Shown: in pieces, positions 33,500 through 52,600 of the stretch
How positions within the stretch are numbered: position 1 is the first letter of the stretch
How the letters are laid out: each line of letters opens with the position of its first letter
Assembly: GCF_040436345.1 (NCBI RefSeq)
Contig: NC_133223.1
Coordinates: 31,835,493 to 31,899,492, forward strand
DNA length: 64,000 bases
Origin: Pagrus major
Lineage: Eukaryota; Chordata; Actinopteri; Spariformes; Sparidae
Direction: 5' to 3'
Notes under the pieces: model-generated
Databases searched by the model: none
Told to the model about the DNA's origin: nothing
Seen by the model: only the letters and a program-made list of their open reading frames with translations
Program-made: the position numbers and the translations under genes

Positions 33500-34329
33500 C
33501 TGCGGAGTGGAAAGCACAGAGTCAGAAACACTGAAGCTTCATCTCAACATTTATCTTTTAAACTTTTAAAAGAAAGGTTTGCAGTGAACAAGCATTTCCT
33601 GTCATCTAAGACTTGTTCTTGTGGCATTTTTCGGTCTTGGCCACATTTTTGGGATCGGGTGAATGTTTGCTGACAATATGAAAAAAGACACTGACATATT
33701 TTATAATCTCTGTGTGAGGTCATTGTTGGGATCAAGTCAGCTAAGAGATGCCAATTTACACATGCAGCAGACACGGAGCAGCATTTATCTGGAGTCGCAC
33801 CAACACCTGAGAAAGATATGTGGCTCTTTACCTGCTAAATGCTCCACCATGTTCTTTAGCTTGTCGCTAGCTGTGGGTTAGTCAGAGATTTTTGCTCGCT
33901 GCATGTGAAATGATGCTGATCGAAGCCGTGAGTGAACAAATTTAGTTCTGGCTCTACTTCGTATGAAACGAACAGGAAAGTCTTGAACAGTTGAACCAAA
34001 ACAACGAGCTGAAAGACACTTAAACGCTCCTCAGGGCAGAAGGAGCTCGTCCACCGTTTCTAATGTATATGCAGCGTTCAACACTGTGATAACTTACACA
34101 ACACAACAATGAGTCGAGTGCATTGTTTCTGGTTTATAGGATTATAATAAACTTTTGTACTGTAAGTAAGTGATTATACAACATAATAAAACAATAAGAG
34201 TGAAAGCCATTAAGATAGAGCATGGCATGAAATTGAGGTAAGTTTTCCAAGGTAACAGCACAATGTGTGAGGAACATATTGGTGTTCTGCATGACATTAT
34301 AGTTGTGCATCATAAAAATAACAACTTAC

Positions 34330-34413
34330 CAGTGTTGTGAGTCGGTTCGGTGCAGGCGATCACGCTGCCACGGTCTCGGGACAGAACGTGTTCACGGTTG
34401 TGTCGAGGAGTTT
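34330..34413 (-). other. Exon-like segment B (unassigned)
   Basis: On the minus strand 84 bases lie between an acceptor (CACTTTTCACACAG) and a donor (CACTG|GTAAGTTG), both good. One frame is open throughout (TPRHNREHVLSRDRGSVIAC). That frame does not fit the phases of segments A and C, and inserting it between them would bring in an early stop. It may be unrelated, noncoding or chance. Confidence 0.2.
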
Positions 34414-35190
34414 CTGTGTGAAAAGTGGATCAGATGACGTGAGCCTCGAGTCACACATTTACTCTCTTCTGTCACGCAATATGTATACATTTTACAGTGT
34501 ATGCATTAGGTTAACAAGTCACTCTTGTATGGACTGAACAAAAAGACGACTGAGATTTGTCTCATTTGTTTAGTTCTCTCAAAAACAAGAAGGAGAATAA
34601 CAGCACGGATGCACAATTTAAGTTGTCGGTTCGTCGAGGTTGCGTAAATAGATAAATGATTTGCCTCTTCAACATCTAAGAACCTTGACATTACTCGTAC
34701 TCAGTACAATGCTTTACCATTAAACAGCAGATCTTTCAATCATTTCCAAGTTTCTGACAAGCTAAATTTTGATATTAAAGTCTGCTTCCATTTAAACTGA
34801 GTGAGTTAGTATGGTTGGACAGTTTGACAGGCCAATCAGTTACCCAGCGATCTTTAATCAGTCATCTAACCGATACATCAGTAACCCTTGAAAGTGCCCA
34901 GTGCTGCCAAGCAGCCGGTCCGCTGACAAAGCAAAAGCACAAAACGTCTGAATATTCAACTCAGAAAACTCAAAAGAATTACACTGAATTGAGTCTTCAA
35001 ACTAACAGCAACAGCTTTTAATAATCCTTACAAAAGATCATCCTATCACAGCTTGTAAGCATGTAGTGTAAGCACAGTTAGACTACATGACTTCAAGTAC
35101 TGTGGTACTGTCATCTTCTCCGTCCACTTAGTTTTGTGTAGTTCAGTTTTAGGTCTAGGTGATACAATCCCTTTTTCTTGCTGTACATAC

Positions 35191-35273
35191 CTTCGGACCT
35201 TGAGCGGGGACGACAGCGTCATCTCAGGGTTTTCAAGTGGACGCTCTTCTTCCTCATTGTTCCCCAACTGATG
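35191..35273 (-). other. Exon-like segment A (unassigned)
   Basis: On the minus strand 83 bases are framed by an acceptor (ACACATGTTTACAG) and a donor (CGAAG|GTATGTAC). The segment is open in one frame and gives an acidic peptide (HQLGNNEEEERPLENPEM, then TLSSPLKVR). Its ending phase matches segment C at 28883-28944. It begins only ~200 bases beyond the gtpbp8 stop codon, so it could be an alternative 3' exon of that locus or part of a separate gene. No family is recognised. Confidence 0.28.
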
Positions 35274-35365
35274 CTGTAAACATGTGTGCTGGACAGAGTC
35301 ATGTAACGTGTAACTATAATGTAAAGGAACACCAGCCAAACCAACGACAACAAAGTGTGTAACCA

Positions 35366-35371
35366 TTTATT
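35366..35371 (-). terminator. Polyadenylation signal of gtpbp8
   Basis: The minus strand reads AATAAA about 100 bases after the gtpbp8 stop codon, a normal distance for a compact 3' UTR. Confidence 0.45.
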
Positions 35372-35469
35372 AAAAAATAAAAGCCACTGAAGCAATTTTA
35401 TGTACACCTAACAATGTGGATATATTGTATGTTGAGGTTAAATAGTCCCAGCTCCTCTCAGCCAGTCAG

Positions 35470-42809
<7,340 letters not shown>

Positions 42810-43460
42810 CTTCCCCTGCTGATTTCAGACCTTCCTGCAGCTGAGAGGAGGACAGATTATCAGTCACAACAAGTGCAGCCTCGCCTAACAAATTCTTCAG
42901 CTTTAATTTAGGCAGGTGATCTGCAGGGTTGAATTTATTACTAACAGCAGTAGCAAATTCGTAGGTAGGAGGGTAAATTAACCCTGGGAGGATTTCAGCA
43001 TGACGTGACCTTATGATCATATATTTCTGCTGATAGCAAGGAAAGGAAAGGAAATGAGAGAGAGCACTGAGGGGCTAATGTGTTTAAACAACAGCACACC
43101 GACTTAAACTTCTTTAAAATATATAACACATTTATGAACAATAATACCCTCCGAAAACTTGGTTTAAGATGTCTGTTAAACCCGATGTTTGTTTCAGCGT
43201 GAGGGTCAAGTGGGACAGGTAAGGCTAGCAAGCTAGCAAAACATTAGCACAACATGAACGATGCGTTTGAAATTATCGACATAAATGTATAAACGCGGGT
43301 TAATTTAACGACTTACCTGAATTTCAGTATGTTTACTGCTCAAAAATGGAATAATACCGCATGGTTTGCCCTAAATTCAGCGTTATCTACTGCTGTCATG
43401 CCTGTTTCCTCTGCAAGTTGCCATTTTCCTCCATGTTGTGTGCAGCGCTCAAAAGCGTCC
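42810..43460 (-). promoter_or_regulatory. gtpbp8 5' UTR and leader exon
   Basis: Upstream of the gtpbp8 ATG, a minus-strand acceptor (TCCTCCTCTCAG) ends at 42841 and a donor (GAAATTCAG|GTAAGTCG) is found at about 43319. This indicates an untranslated first exon between about 43320 and 43460 spliced to the coding exon. Exact start not determinable. Confidence 0.5.
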
Positions 43461-43707
43461 GGCTGAAACAACATAAGTTTGCCATGAGTTCCATTTCAAA
43501 TAGTTATTTGATTTTAATTTACTTTAGGTATTCGGATACTAATTTCACTTATTTTATTTAATAAACCAATGGAAAAAAGTTGCAGAATAGAAAACCGTTT
43601 TTAATGCCACATGTAAATCTGGAATTAGAAAATACTGTGAAGCCTTATAATTCACATTTTATCATAACTGTCCATAAATAAATAAAAGCATGTATTGATT
43701 TATTGAT

Positions 43708-43713
43708 ACCACC

Positions 43714-43744
<31 letters not shown>

Positions 43745-43752
43745 ATAATAAT

Positions 43753-43806
<54 letters not shown>

Positions 43807-43835
43807 GACAACAATAATAATAATGATAAGTGTTT
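43708..43835. repeat. Compound triplet microsatellite
   Basis: The run passes from (ACC)n to (ACT)n to a long (AAT)n with a short ACG/ACA interruption, about 40 triplets in all. It lies 250-370 bases upstream of the probable gtpbp8 leader exon. Confidence 0.95.
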
Positions 43836-46800
43836 TATAATGTATATTTAAGAAAGCTATATTTCAAAAAAATAGTACTTTCGCTTCCTCCTTTTACTGC
43901 TTGGGGATATTGCTGTGGGGATATTGGTAATTCAGTTGCACACAAGTGGGTTTGTACAATAATTTGAGCTCATGATGGTATTACAGATTCATATAATTTA
44001 ATAGTCAAACATTTAAGACAGAAACAAAGCAATACTGAGGGAAAACAGTGCACTTTTTGTACGTTTGCCCCTACAACCCTATTTTAACGTATTTTATGTA
44101 TTTTTCTAAATGCGGGACAGCTCAAGCTATAGGACACAAATCATTATTTAACTACTGTGTCACACTTTGCTACATCCCAACATCCTGTTTCTCTGAAGAC
44201 ATGTCATATTATTAAGTGTAATAATATGACACAAAGTGTGAGGCCTTGAGACTCAAGTAGCAGACAATGAAATGAGACTCTGAAGAGGCTAAAACAAGAA
44301 TGCTGTGATCCCGTCTCCATCCCTGTGCTATTCTAATATTACATACTTCATTGGCTCCTAATTAATGAGCGTGACTCCTCTTTTAGCTTCAGCTACATTC
44401 TTCACGTTGATGCATGGCTGCTGAAACATACAGAAACATTCTTGTGTTCCTGCTCTTGGATGAAAAACGTCTCCCATCCGCAGGGAAAGGTACAGTTTTG
44501 GCTGTCACATACATCCTCCATCACCCTCTTGTTGGGGATTATTGAGGATTATAATACCGACGTTTATGTTGAGCAAGCCAAAGAAACGTCTTCATAAATT
44601 TGGCTATAGGAGGTGGCTGTGATAGGAGCGACTCCAGGCTTCTCTCCCACTCTGCATTCTTTCACACTGAGTCTCCCAGTAGGAAATGGAGTTTCATCAA
44701 TAGCTGTGTTCAAGTGGTGCTCAGGTTTCACAGGTTCATGCACACAAAGTGGTTAGCCTCCTTCTGTGAGTGTACTCCACATTCCTCCGTATGGGGAGAA
44801 GAAATCAGTTGTCATATTTATCTAGCTTTGATTAATAGCCTCAAAAGCCTTTTTTAATTTGAAATGTAGAATATTTGGTGCACTTCAGGGATCTCACTTC
44901 AGAATAAATCACTGTTATCCACTCACGACTCTCCCACAGTGTTTTCTCTCCACACGGTGGCAGCGCAGACTGCAGAAAGCGTCACTCTGCACTCAGGCTG
45001 ATATGTTAAATATCTGCCGTCACCACCTTGTGCCAGTCCTCCCTCTGCTCCATCTGGCTTTTATGACCTGATGTGATTCATAGTATGTTCGCTGAGCTAA
45101 TTAATTCACACATATCCAATTACAGCTCTCATATTCTGCCTGTCCTTTCCTCTTTTATTCTTACGTCTTGTCTCTTGTGTTAATGCTTGTGCCTTTTTCA
45201 TTCATCACCTGTTTAAGTGAATATAGATTTCATATGCAGCTATTAAAATAGAAAATTAAATATGTGATTGATACATCCGCTTCTCTGTCCCTCGTGTTCC
45301 TTTATTGTTTATGTGTCTTGTGCAGCATTAAATGAGTGTTACGCTGGTGTTCAGCAGTTAATTGAATATCTTCGACTGAAATATGACAGAAAGGAAAAGT
45401 GGTTCGTTCTCCTTGGATTACTTTGCAAATTAAAGGCTGGTAGCTGCATTATTACCCAGGGAGATGAGACCGGAGGGAATCACCACCACAGACAGCTGAT
45501 GGGGTGCTTAATAGGTGGACGTTTTTAGCCGTCACCCATTTATATGGCTTTTAGCACAATGGAACGCTTTAAACCCTCGAAAACCACGCTTCGCCGGGGG
45601 ATTTTAAGAGGCACTTGTGTGGGAAACAAGACAGTGAGGGATATATAGCAGCAGAAGGGATAGATAAATGATGGAAGGAGCAAAGAGGAGGGGATAAGTG
45701 GGATATACGGGGGTGGGGAAAGGAGGGGAGGGCGGCCATGGGTGCTCCCATGACTCCATCGCCCCATCCTTCACTGTGAGCCAGAGGATCAAATGCCAGA
45801 CCAATCAATCGTCCACCAAGCAGACATCCACAGCGCGGGCCATGATGGCATTTACCTCCCCAGGGTGCATATCAATAAAATAAAAAAAAAGATATCAAAC
45901 AAAATTGATTGTCTCCAAACAACCAGCCCACCCAGACCTTCAAGCCAGCCTCTCGCGTCATCATCATCATTCGTTCTTTGGCTCTTTATTCGCTCTTCTG
46001 TCTCTCTACAATCCTCTTTGCCTCTCTGCCAGTTGCAATTCTTTTATTGCTCTTGATTGATGCCCAACAGACAATGTTTTCAGCAGCCGCTTAAAGACCT
46101 TGTGGTCTCTTTGGACAATGTAGAGCCAGAAAACAGTCCAGCTGCAACACTGACCACAAACACCTACACATGCACATTGATGATGCTTTAATCTGACACT
46201 GAATTATCACAGAGTTTGACCTGCCTGACCTTAAACCATTCATTTGCATGTTAACCACTGAGGCTTTCCCCAGCCGCCCCCTACTCTCCCTCCGATACCT
46301 CCCACTGCGATGTGACAGGGGCACAATGGGACGTGCGCCGTCAGAATACCAAAGCCCCTCTTGTTCCTTGCTTTTGTTTGTCCAGGAGGATGGAGTGCAG
46401 AGGAGTTTATCAAGGCAAGAGGTCAAACTATCAATACACCTCATACAAACACACACGGCTGTCACATGCACTCGCCTCAAGGGCAAAAAGACAACTAGAG
46501 ACATCTAGAGATTAACACGGGCTGTATTTGTTCTGTCTGCCCATCTGGTCCGGCTGAAAGCGGTCGAGCCTAACACCTGTGGCAAACAGCCTCTATCTGC
46601 CACTGCTCAGTGTATGGAGGAGTGAAGCTCTGCCTCTGGAAGCAAATGCTGTGTCACTCAGTTCTAGCCTAGCTCGCACCCTCCAGCATTTTCAGTCTCA
46701 TTACTCTATCTGTCTCTGTTAAAGCTGGGGCTGGTAAGACTTGTAAAACAAAGCAAGAGCAAGTTACATTTACTCTCCCCGTCCCTCTTCCCTCCAGAGC

Positions 46801-46980
46801 CACAGAAACAGACAGCCCTGCAGCTCTCATGGGCCAGCTGGGAGATTTGTTAGCAGCTAATTTGCTACGTTAAACAAGCTCTTTTAGCTTTTATTATCTC
46901 ATAAATACATAAATAAACAACTCTGTTAAATGCCACAATCATGTAAATACAAGCAAAATAGCTTTCATGAACATACCTCA
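43836..46980. other. Noncoding stretch with possible regulatory sequence
   Basis: No coding exon is supported. Parts such as 44330-44440 (CATTGGCTCCTAATTAATGA) and 45085-45140 (GAGCTAATTAATTCACACAT) carry homeodomain-type TAATTA cores in unbroken unique sequence. This is the texture of conserved noncoding elements. A pyrimidine-rich/purine-rich stretch (45650-45780) explains the Pro/Ser-rich open frames there. Confidence 0.3.
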
Positions 46981-46984
46981 GTTC

Positions 46985-47480
46985 ATAAAGGCTCCCCAAC
47001 ATGACAGTTACTCCTGACTGCTGTGTGTGCTTTGTGGCTAGAAACAGTGCTAATGTTAGCAGCTAAAGGACTGGGTTGCTCTGTCCTTTGGTTCAGGGGC
47101 TGTCTGTTTTGTGGTAATGTTAGCTGTTGAAGAAGTTTGTTGCTGCCACAGCAGTCCTCTTGCTGGGCTCAGAAGTTGTGTGCTTTGTGCTAACATTAGC
47201 CACTGAAGGAGGCTGTTTCTGCCACTGTGACTCGGCTCAGGGGCTGCGTGTTTTGTGCTACTTGGTTAGTGCCTGTGCTTGTTCTTTGGCTCGGGGCCTG
47301 CATGCTTTGTGCTTACATTAGCCACTTAAGGAGTGCTTTAGCCGCTTAAGTTTTGGCTGCAGCTGCTCTTTTGCTGGGCTCAGGGGCTGTGTGCTTTGTG
47401 CTAGCATCAGTCGCTGAAGGAGACTGTTTCTGCCATCATGGCTCTATAAAAAGGCTCAGGGACAAGGTGATTCATGCTAC
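46985..47480. repeat. Decayed ~110-bp tandem repeat
   Basis: About four to five units share GGGCTGTGTGCTTTGTGCTA, then ACATTAGCCACTGAAGGAG, then CTGTTTCTGCCA. Good copies start near 47094, 47166, 47223, 47293 and 47380. Spacing varies with deletions. The Leu/Ala/Val-rich open frames over it (47127-47321, 47353-47577) translate this repeat. I do not treat them as genes. Confidence 0.7.
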
Positions 47481-49129
47481 CAAGCTAACCAGCTCAGCAG
47501 GCTCAGTGGCTGTGTTCTGTGAACATATAACAAATCTTATTATAATGAATGTAAACAACCAACATGACTATTGTTAGTGCTGCTGTCAAGCTAGCATAAC
47601 ATTAGGAAAATGTTGCTGCACTTTCTCTGCCATTCTTGTTTCACTAGCTTGCAAATAGCTTTAGCAATACGTCTGTAGCCTTGTGGAAGACTCTCATCAT
47701 GCACAATGACTGTTGTCAGGCAGATGGGTATGAAGGTAAACAGCCTGTCCAATCTTCATATGGGCCGAATGAGACGATTGGATGGGCTTATTGGAGATAA
47801 GATTAGTCTTTTGTTTGCCCGAGCATTTGATTTAGTGATTTCTGTCAGGATATCAAGAGATTTTCCACAAATATAACAAAAAAAGCTTTTAAAATAACTT
47901 GCCCACCCTCATGTCAAGTAAATGGATCAATCAGAGGAGCAGCTACCCTCGCTCTTGTTGAAAAAGAAATAAAAAGTCGCCGTTCCACATGAGGCGATTC
48001 ATCTGGCTATAACACTCGCATCAATAATCTTCACACTCCTCACTAAACATGAGCTAAAACTGAAAAACGGGGCTCAGTTAGCTCTACTGACCCAGCAACA
48101 TTTAATAAAAACTAAATTAAAGCATAAATCAAGAGCTTTTGTGATACGAGCTGCACCGTGTTTCTATTTAAGATCAAGCCACGGGCTGTGTCTCTCCTTG
48201 TTCTTCTGTGTCTCCCTCTAAGCATCTCCCATGAATACAGCATAAATATTTTGGCAGGTGGTGTTTGGAGGATATTAGAGCACAAGCACTGAGCGCTCAG
48301 GGATATCGATTTTGCTTTAGCAGCCAAGAACCGTGGCTCTCCTGGCATTGATACGTCGAAGAGGTTGAACAAGGAGGAATGACCTTGAGCGAGGAAGTGA
48401 TCTTGACAAATAAAGCCCCAGGAAGGAGATGCAGGGAAACAAAACACTGGAGATGTCAGAGTGCAGAGACTGTGGGGTGACACTGTGAGGTCTTCAGAAA
48501 GATAATAAGACTCAGATTTTGGAGTATTTGATGTTTAAAGCATCTCTTTTCCTTCCGATTGCTATTGATTTAGGAGCAGGAGTCTGCTTGGAGAAGACGT
48601 CCAACTATCTGTTCAGGCTGGAATCGTAGTGCTGGAGATGTTAATGTGCATCTGTGCAGGGGAAGGAAAAATGGGCCTCCTTATATTTTAACAGGTTACA
48701 GCTGTTGAGTATAAAAACGTTGTATGAGTATAAAAGAAACAGCCACACAAACATCTCCCAACAACAGCAGCACATGTTCAGGAGCTCTCTTAAAAATGAA
48801 GGTTAGCACACATCTCTCCTGGAAGATGTTCACAGTGTGTTGATGTTGTCAGTGGTTCACATGAAAAGAGCTCGACACAGACGTTTAAACATGGCTTACT
48901 TCCTCATCTGAAGCGGGTGTGAATGTTGGATCGTCTGACTTGGAAGTTATAAAACTTTATGGACACAACCGCTAAATTTCAGTGTTGCTGTTTGATGATC
49001 TGATAAGCAGCTGTGATGGAGCACGCTGGCATTTCAAGCTTCATATAAGCTTTGGCTGAACTTTGGAATTCAAAAAAAGCATGGCGCATTTTGCCCCTTA
49101 TTGTTTTCACAACTGTATACAGAGAAATC

Positions 49130-49676
49130 ACTTCACAGCTGAAGTCTCGTAGTGCACAAAACATTTCTGGAGCTTCACAGCAAAACAGAGTTGCAGCATT
49201 CTCCTTAACTGGAGACTTGTCAGAAAAACAACCAAAACAAGACATAAAATGGCTCCATGCAGCTCGTCCAACATAATCCAAGTCTCTGGAAGCCCCACCA
49301 TCCTAAACTGATTCACCCTCAACGCACGGGCAAGCTTGTGCACAAACTTGATTGCTAACATTTTTAGCTTAGCAGCTACAGTGAAGATTTCGTTTGATAA
49401 AAAGGGGTAAATAACGTCTTTTCAAATCAGTTTGGGATCTCAGGGTCTCCCGACACATGGGTTACACCAGACGAACTGTATGGAGCCGTTTAATGTTTTT
49501 CACTGTTGTTAAACACTTCTGTAAAAAACAAACCAAACCCACTGATTTTTAGGAGAATGCTATATGCTGTTTTGTTGTAAGCCTCTGGAAATGTTTGGCT
49601 GACTTTCTATATGCATGAGAGTGAGAAGATAATAAACTGAATTTTTCATTTTTGGGTGAAGCTTTATCCTTTAAGG
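49130..49676. mobile_element. Long-TIR MITE family, copy 2
   Basis: The left end (TCGTAGTGCACAAAACATTT CTGGAGCTTCACAGCAAAAC) is echoed inverted at 49550-49600 (GTTTTGTTGTAAGCCTCTGG AAATGTTTGG). The outer right end reads CATTTTTGGGTGAAGCTTTA TCCTTTAA, like that of copy 3. The central part shares AAATGGCTCCATGCAGCTCG TC and CATAATCCAAG with copy 3. No coding capacity. Confidence 0.75.
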
Positions 49677-49679
49677 GTG

Positions 49680-52600
49680 AGACGATTTCACAGGAGCAGA
49701 ACTTCGGAAACTTGTCTTGAATAATTGCTGTCTTACAGTTGACCACATGTTTTGATTCCTGGGGCGTTTTAACTAATCTGCTTATTTCAGAGTGTGTTGA
49801 CGCTACAGTCTATTACAGGTCAAGGGTATATGTAGTCTGATTTTTACATGCTCCAACAACAAACAACACTTGAAACAACAAGTGCAAACTTGACCTTTCT
49901 CTTCCTGGGTCGTAGGAAAAATGCATACGAGACCAATTAAAAACCACGGGGACGCCGCTCTTTCAGAACAAACATTGCAGTAAAGGAAAACACATGCTGA
50001 GGAATATGGCACTGCCTCCGAGCAACGCCTGAATCTTCGAAACCTTGAGCTTGTTTATTCATCTGATGCATTCATCCATGTGGAAATGAGGTGTGAAAGC
50101 GCGGCGGTACTCCTACAGGCCAACCCTCGGCTGGTTATCAGCGCAGTGCTGTATGGAGCGACTCTGTGAGGTAACCTCCAAGGTCACGTTTCAGGATTTA
50201 GACCGCTCCCTACCTCAACAGGACCATTACCCCTGCCAGCACCTCACTTGCTCTGCTCTCTATCGCTTTTCTTTGTCTGTCACACACACATACACAAACA
50301 CACACATACACACACACAAACTCACAATCCTCCAACCCCCTCTTTGTGTCTCCGTCTTTCTGTCTTTCATTCCACAGAGATGATTTATTTTGTTTCTCCC
50401 CTCTCCTCCTCCAGTCCTCAGCCGCCCTCGGGGTCAGAGCCGAGCTCCATCACTCTGTCTGGATTCTTAATCCCCACACTGGAGACGCCCGTGCCAATAC
50501 AGGAGAATAACAGATTAAAAAACACAGCCCAAGCCCCGAGTATCTCCCCCATTCTCTCCCCCTGCCTCCCTCCATCCTCACAACAGATAAGTGGAAAAAT
50601 AAACTTGGGGAGGCTAAGCCGGAGTTGAGAGGCGAGTCATCGAACCAGGGATGACAGAGAAGCTCCCAGCACGGTGGTTAATGAAGGTGATGCAGCAAAG
50701 CAAGGCCCTCTGCAGAGGCTCTCTGAGTTATAACGCTGGAGCCTTGGGAGGTGACACGACTGCAGGCGGGAAGGTTTCCACTTGGCTGCAATTGTCTAAG
50801 GAAGATACATGGTTGACCCCAAACGAAAATATGAGTAGCAGAACATAAAAATAATGAAACCTGAGGCTCCATTTTCACATAACCAAAAAAAATGGCTCTT
50901 TCACCTATAGGAGGTCGCTGTCAGCTTTGGCTCCGAAGTGAATGGATGGAGGATGGAGCACTATTGTTAATGGAAACGGAAAATCCAAGGAATCTTATTA
51001 AAGAGAATCTAAAAATAAGAACAGAGACGGGAGAAGAAAAAAACTGGCAAAATGGCAAGAAAATGTGTTGACTCTGGAGGTCAAATCCACAGAGGCCGAA
51101 CAGAACTGAACAGCGTGCCTAACCACTGATCCGAGACCAGTTCTGCTATGAACCCACGCTGGTATTTGCATGACTTCACAACCCGACCAGTGACCTTAAA
51201 CCAGAGTCTTTGACAAAGCGGTCGCAGTCCTTTCATTCTGATAGGAGGTTCCTGTCCTTGTTGTGTGAGAGATGGGCATGGAGGGCGGGTGAGGGGGGGG
51301 TAGAGGAGGAGGCGAGGAGGGGTGGGGCTGCTACAAGAGAGATAATGGCTGTGTCAGTTTCACACTGCTCTCCTCATAAAAGCTGAGCCAGGAGGAAGCT
51401 GAGAGGGATGCAAGTGCATGTGTGGACACGTGCACGAGTGTCTGTCCAGGCAAGACTGCACACGCTCGAGTGTCTGCGTCAGGCTCAGCTTGATCCGTCG
51501 CCAACGTACATGTGTGCTGACCTTGAAACTCTGAGGTGCACCCTTTGTTTTCTGACACAAAAGAATAAATGGAAATGTTTAATGTCACTGTGATTTTAAC
51601 GCTTTGATGTCGTGTTGTAAAGATGAAGAAGAACATTAACATTGTTAGCAAGGTGTGAAAAAAAACTATGCCGGAAACATTTACAGCGATCAGTTACACA
51701 TATGACCATGCAACTATTATGTGAAGACAGAACTGATCCTTTAATGCTATCACACAAAATATTAGTCAGTTAAAGATTAGCTTGTTGTATCCACTCCCAT
51801 GATACCTTGCATAAATTATGAGTTACCTTTTACTTAACTGAAACCGGCATTTTCCATAGTAACAGGAAGCTAATCCTGCTTCTTACAGCGAATGGTACTG
51901 TTTAACACCATATTATCACTTGGCCCACTACAGCCTTGAAAGTGCTGCTGGTGCAGCTATGGTCAGTTATGATGATACCTTTTTACTCATGCTCGTTTCT
52001 ACCGAGCAACACAGGTGTCACCCATAATAGCTTCCCCAGGAAACTCCTGTTGAGTTGCACAGTTCCAGAAGAGTTTTTCCATATTCTGTATCCTCTGTCA
52101 CCCATGAGCCACTGTTGCTATGGAGAAGAAGACAGTCAGACGTTTGAAATTAGGGTTTTAAAATTCAAACGAGTTTCAAAAGTTTTGTAATCAGTTCAGT
52201 AATCTTTGACTTTTTTTTCATTAAAGGACCAGATATTTTTATAAAGGTTTTGTCCATCTCTTGTTCTGATGATTCAACCGTGAAAATCTTGTTCTGATCC
52301 AATCTGTAGAAGCGTTTCAAAAAGGACTCATGGGAAAATGAATCGTAATAAAGGGCATTGGATTTTGCTACTCTCACTTTTTCAATATAAATAGTGATAT
52401 TGTCACTAAAGTTATGGTATTGTTACCTTCTCATATTGAGTAGAAGGAGTTAAAAATACTGGAATCTTATTTTCTTTCGTGTTATCCTCATGTTATTACC
52501 TTTCTGTAGGTGAGCTATTTTGCCATCCAGTGGCTGTGTATTGGGTCACCCAGTTTTTTTATAGCAGCTAATTCATAAGACAGTCATTAGTCTGGGTTTT

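Noticed and set aside
33341..33673. 110-codon plus-strand frame over the slc10a2 exon copy
   Set aside because: It is antisense to a decayed exon and its peptide has no recognisable motif.
45540..45808. Pro/Ser-rich minus-strand frames of 66-79 codons
   Set aside because: They translate a purine/pyrimidine-biased stretch (GGAGGGG-type) in three overlapping frames, typical of low complexity rather than coding.
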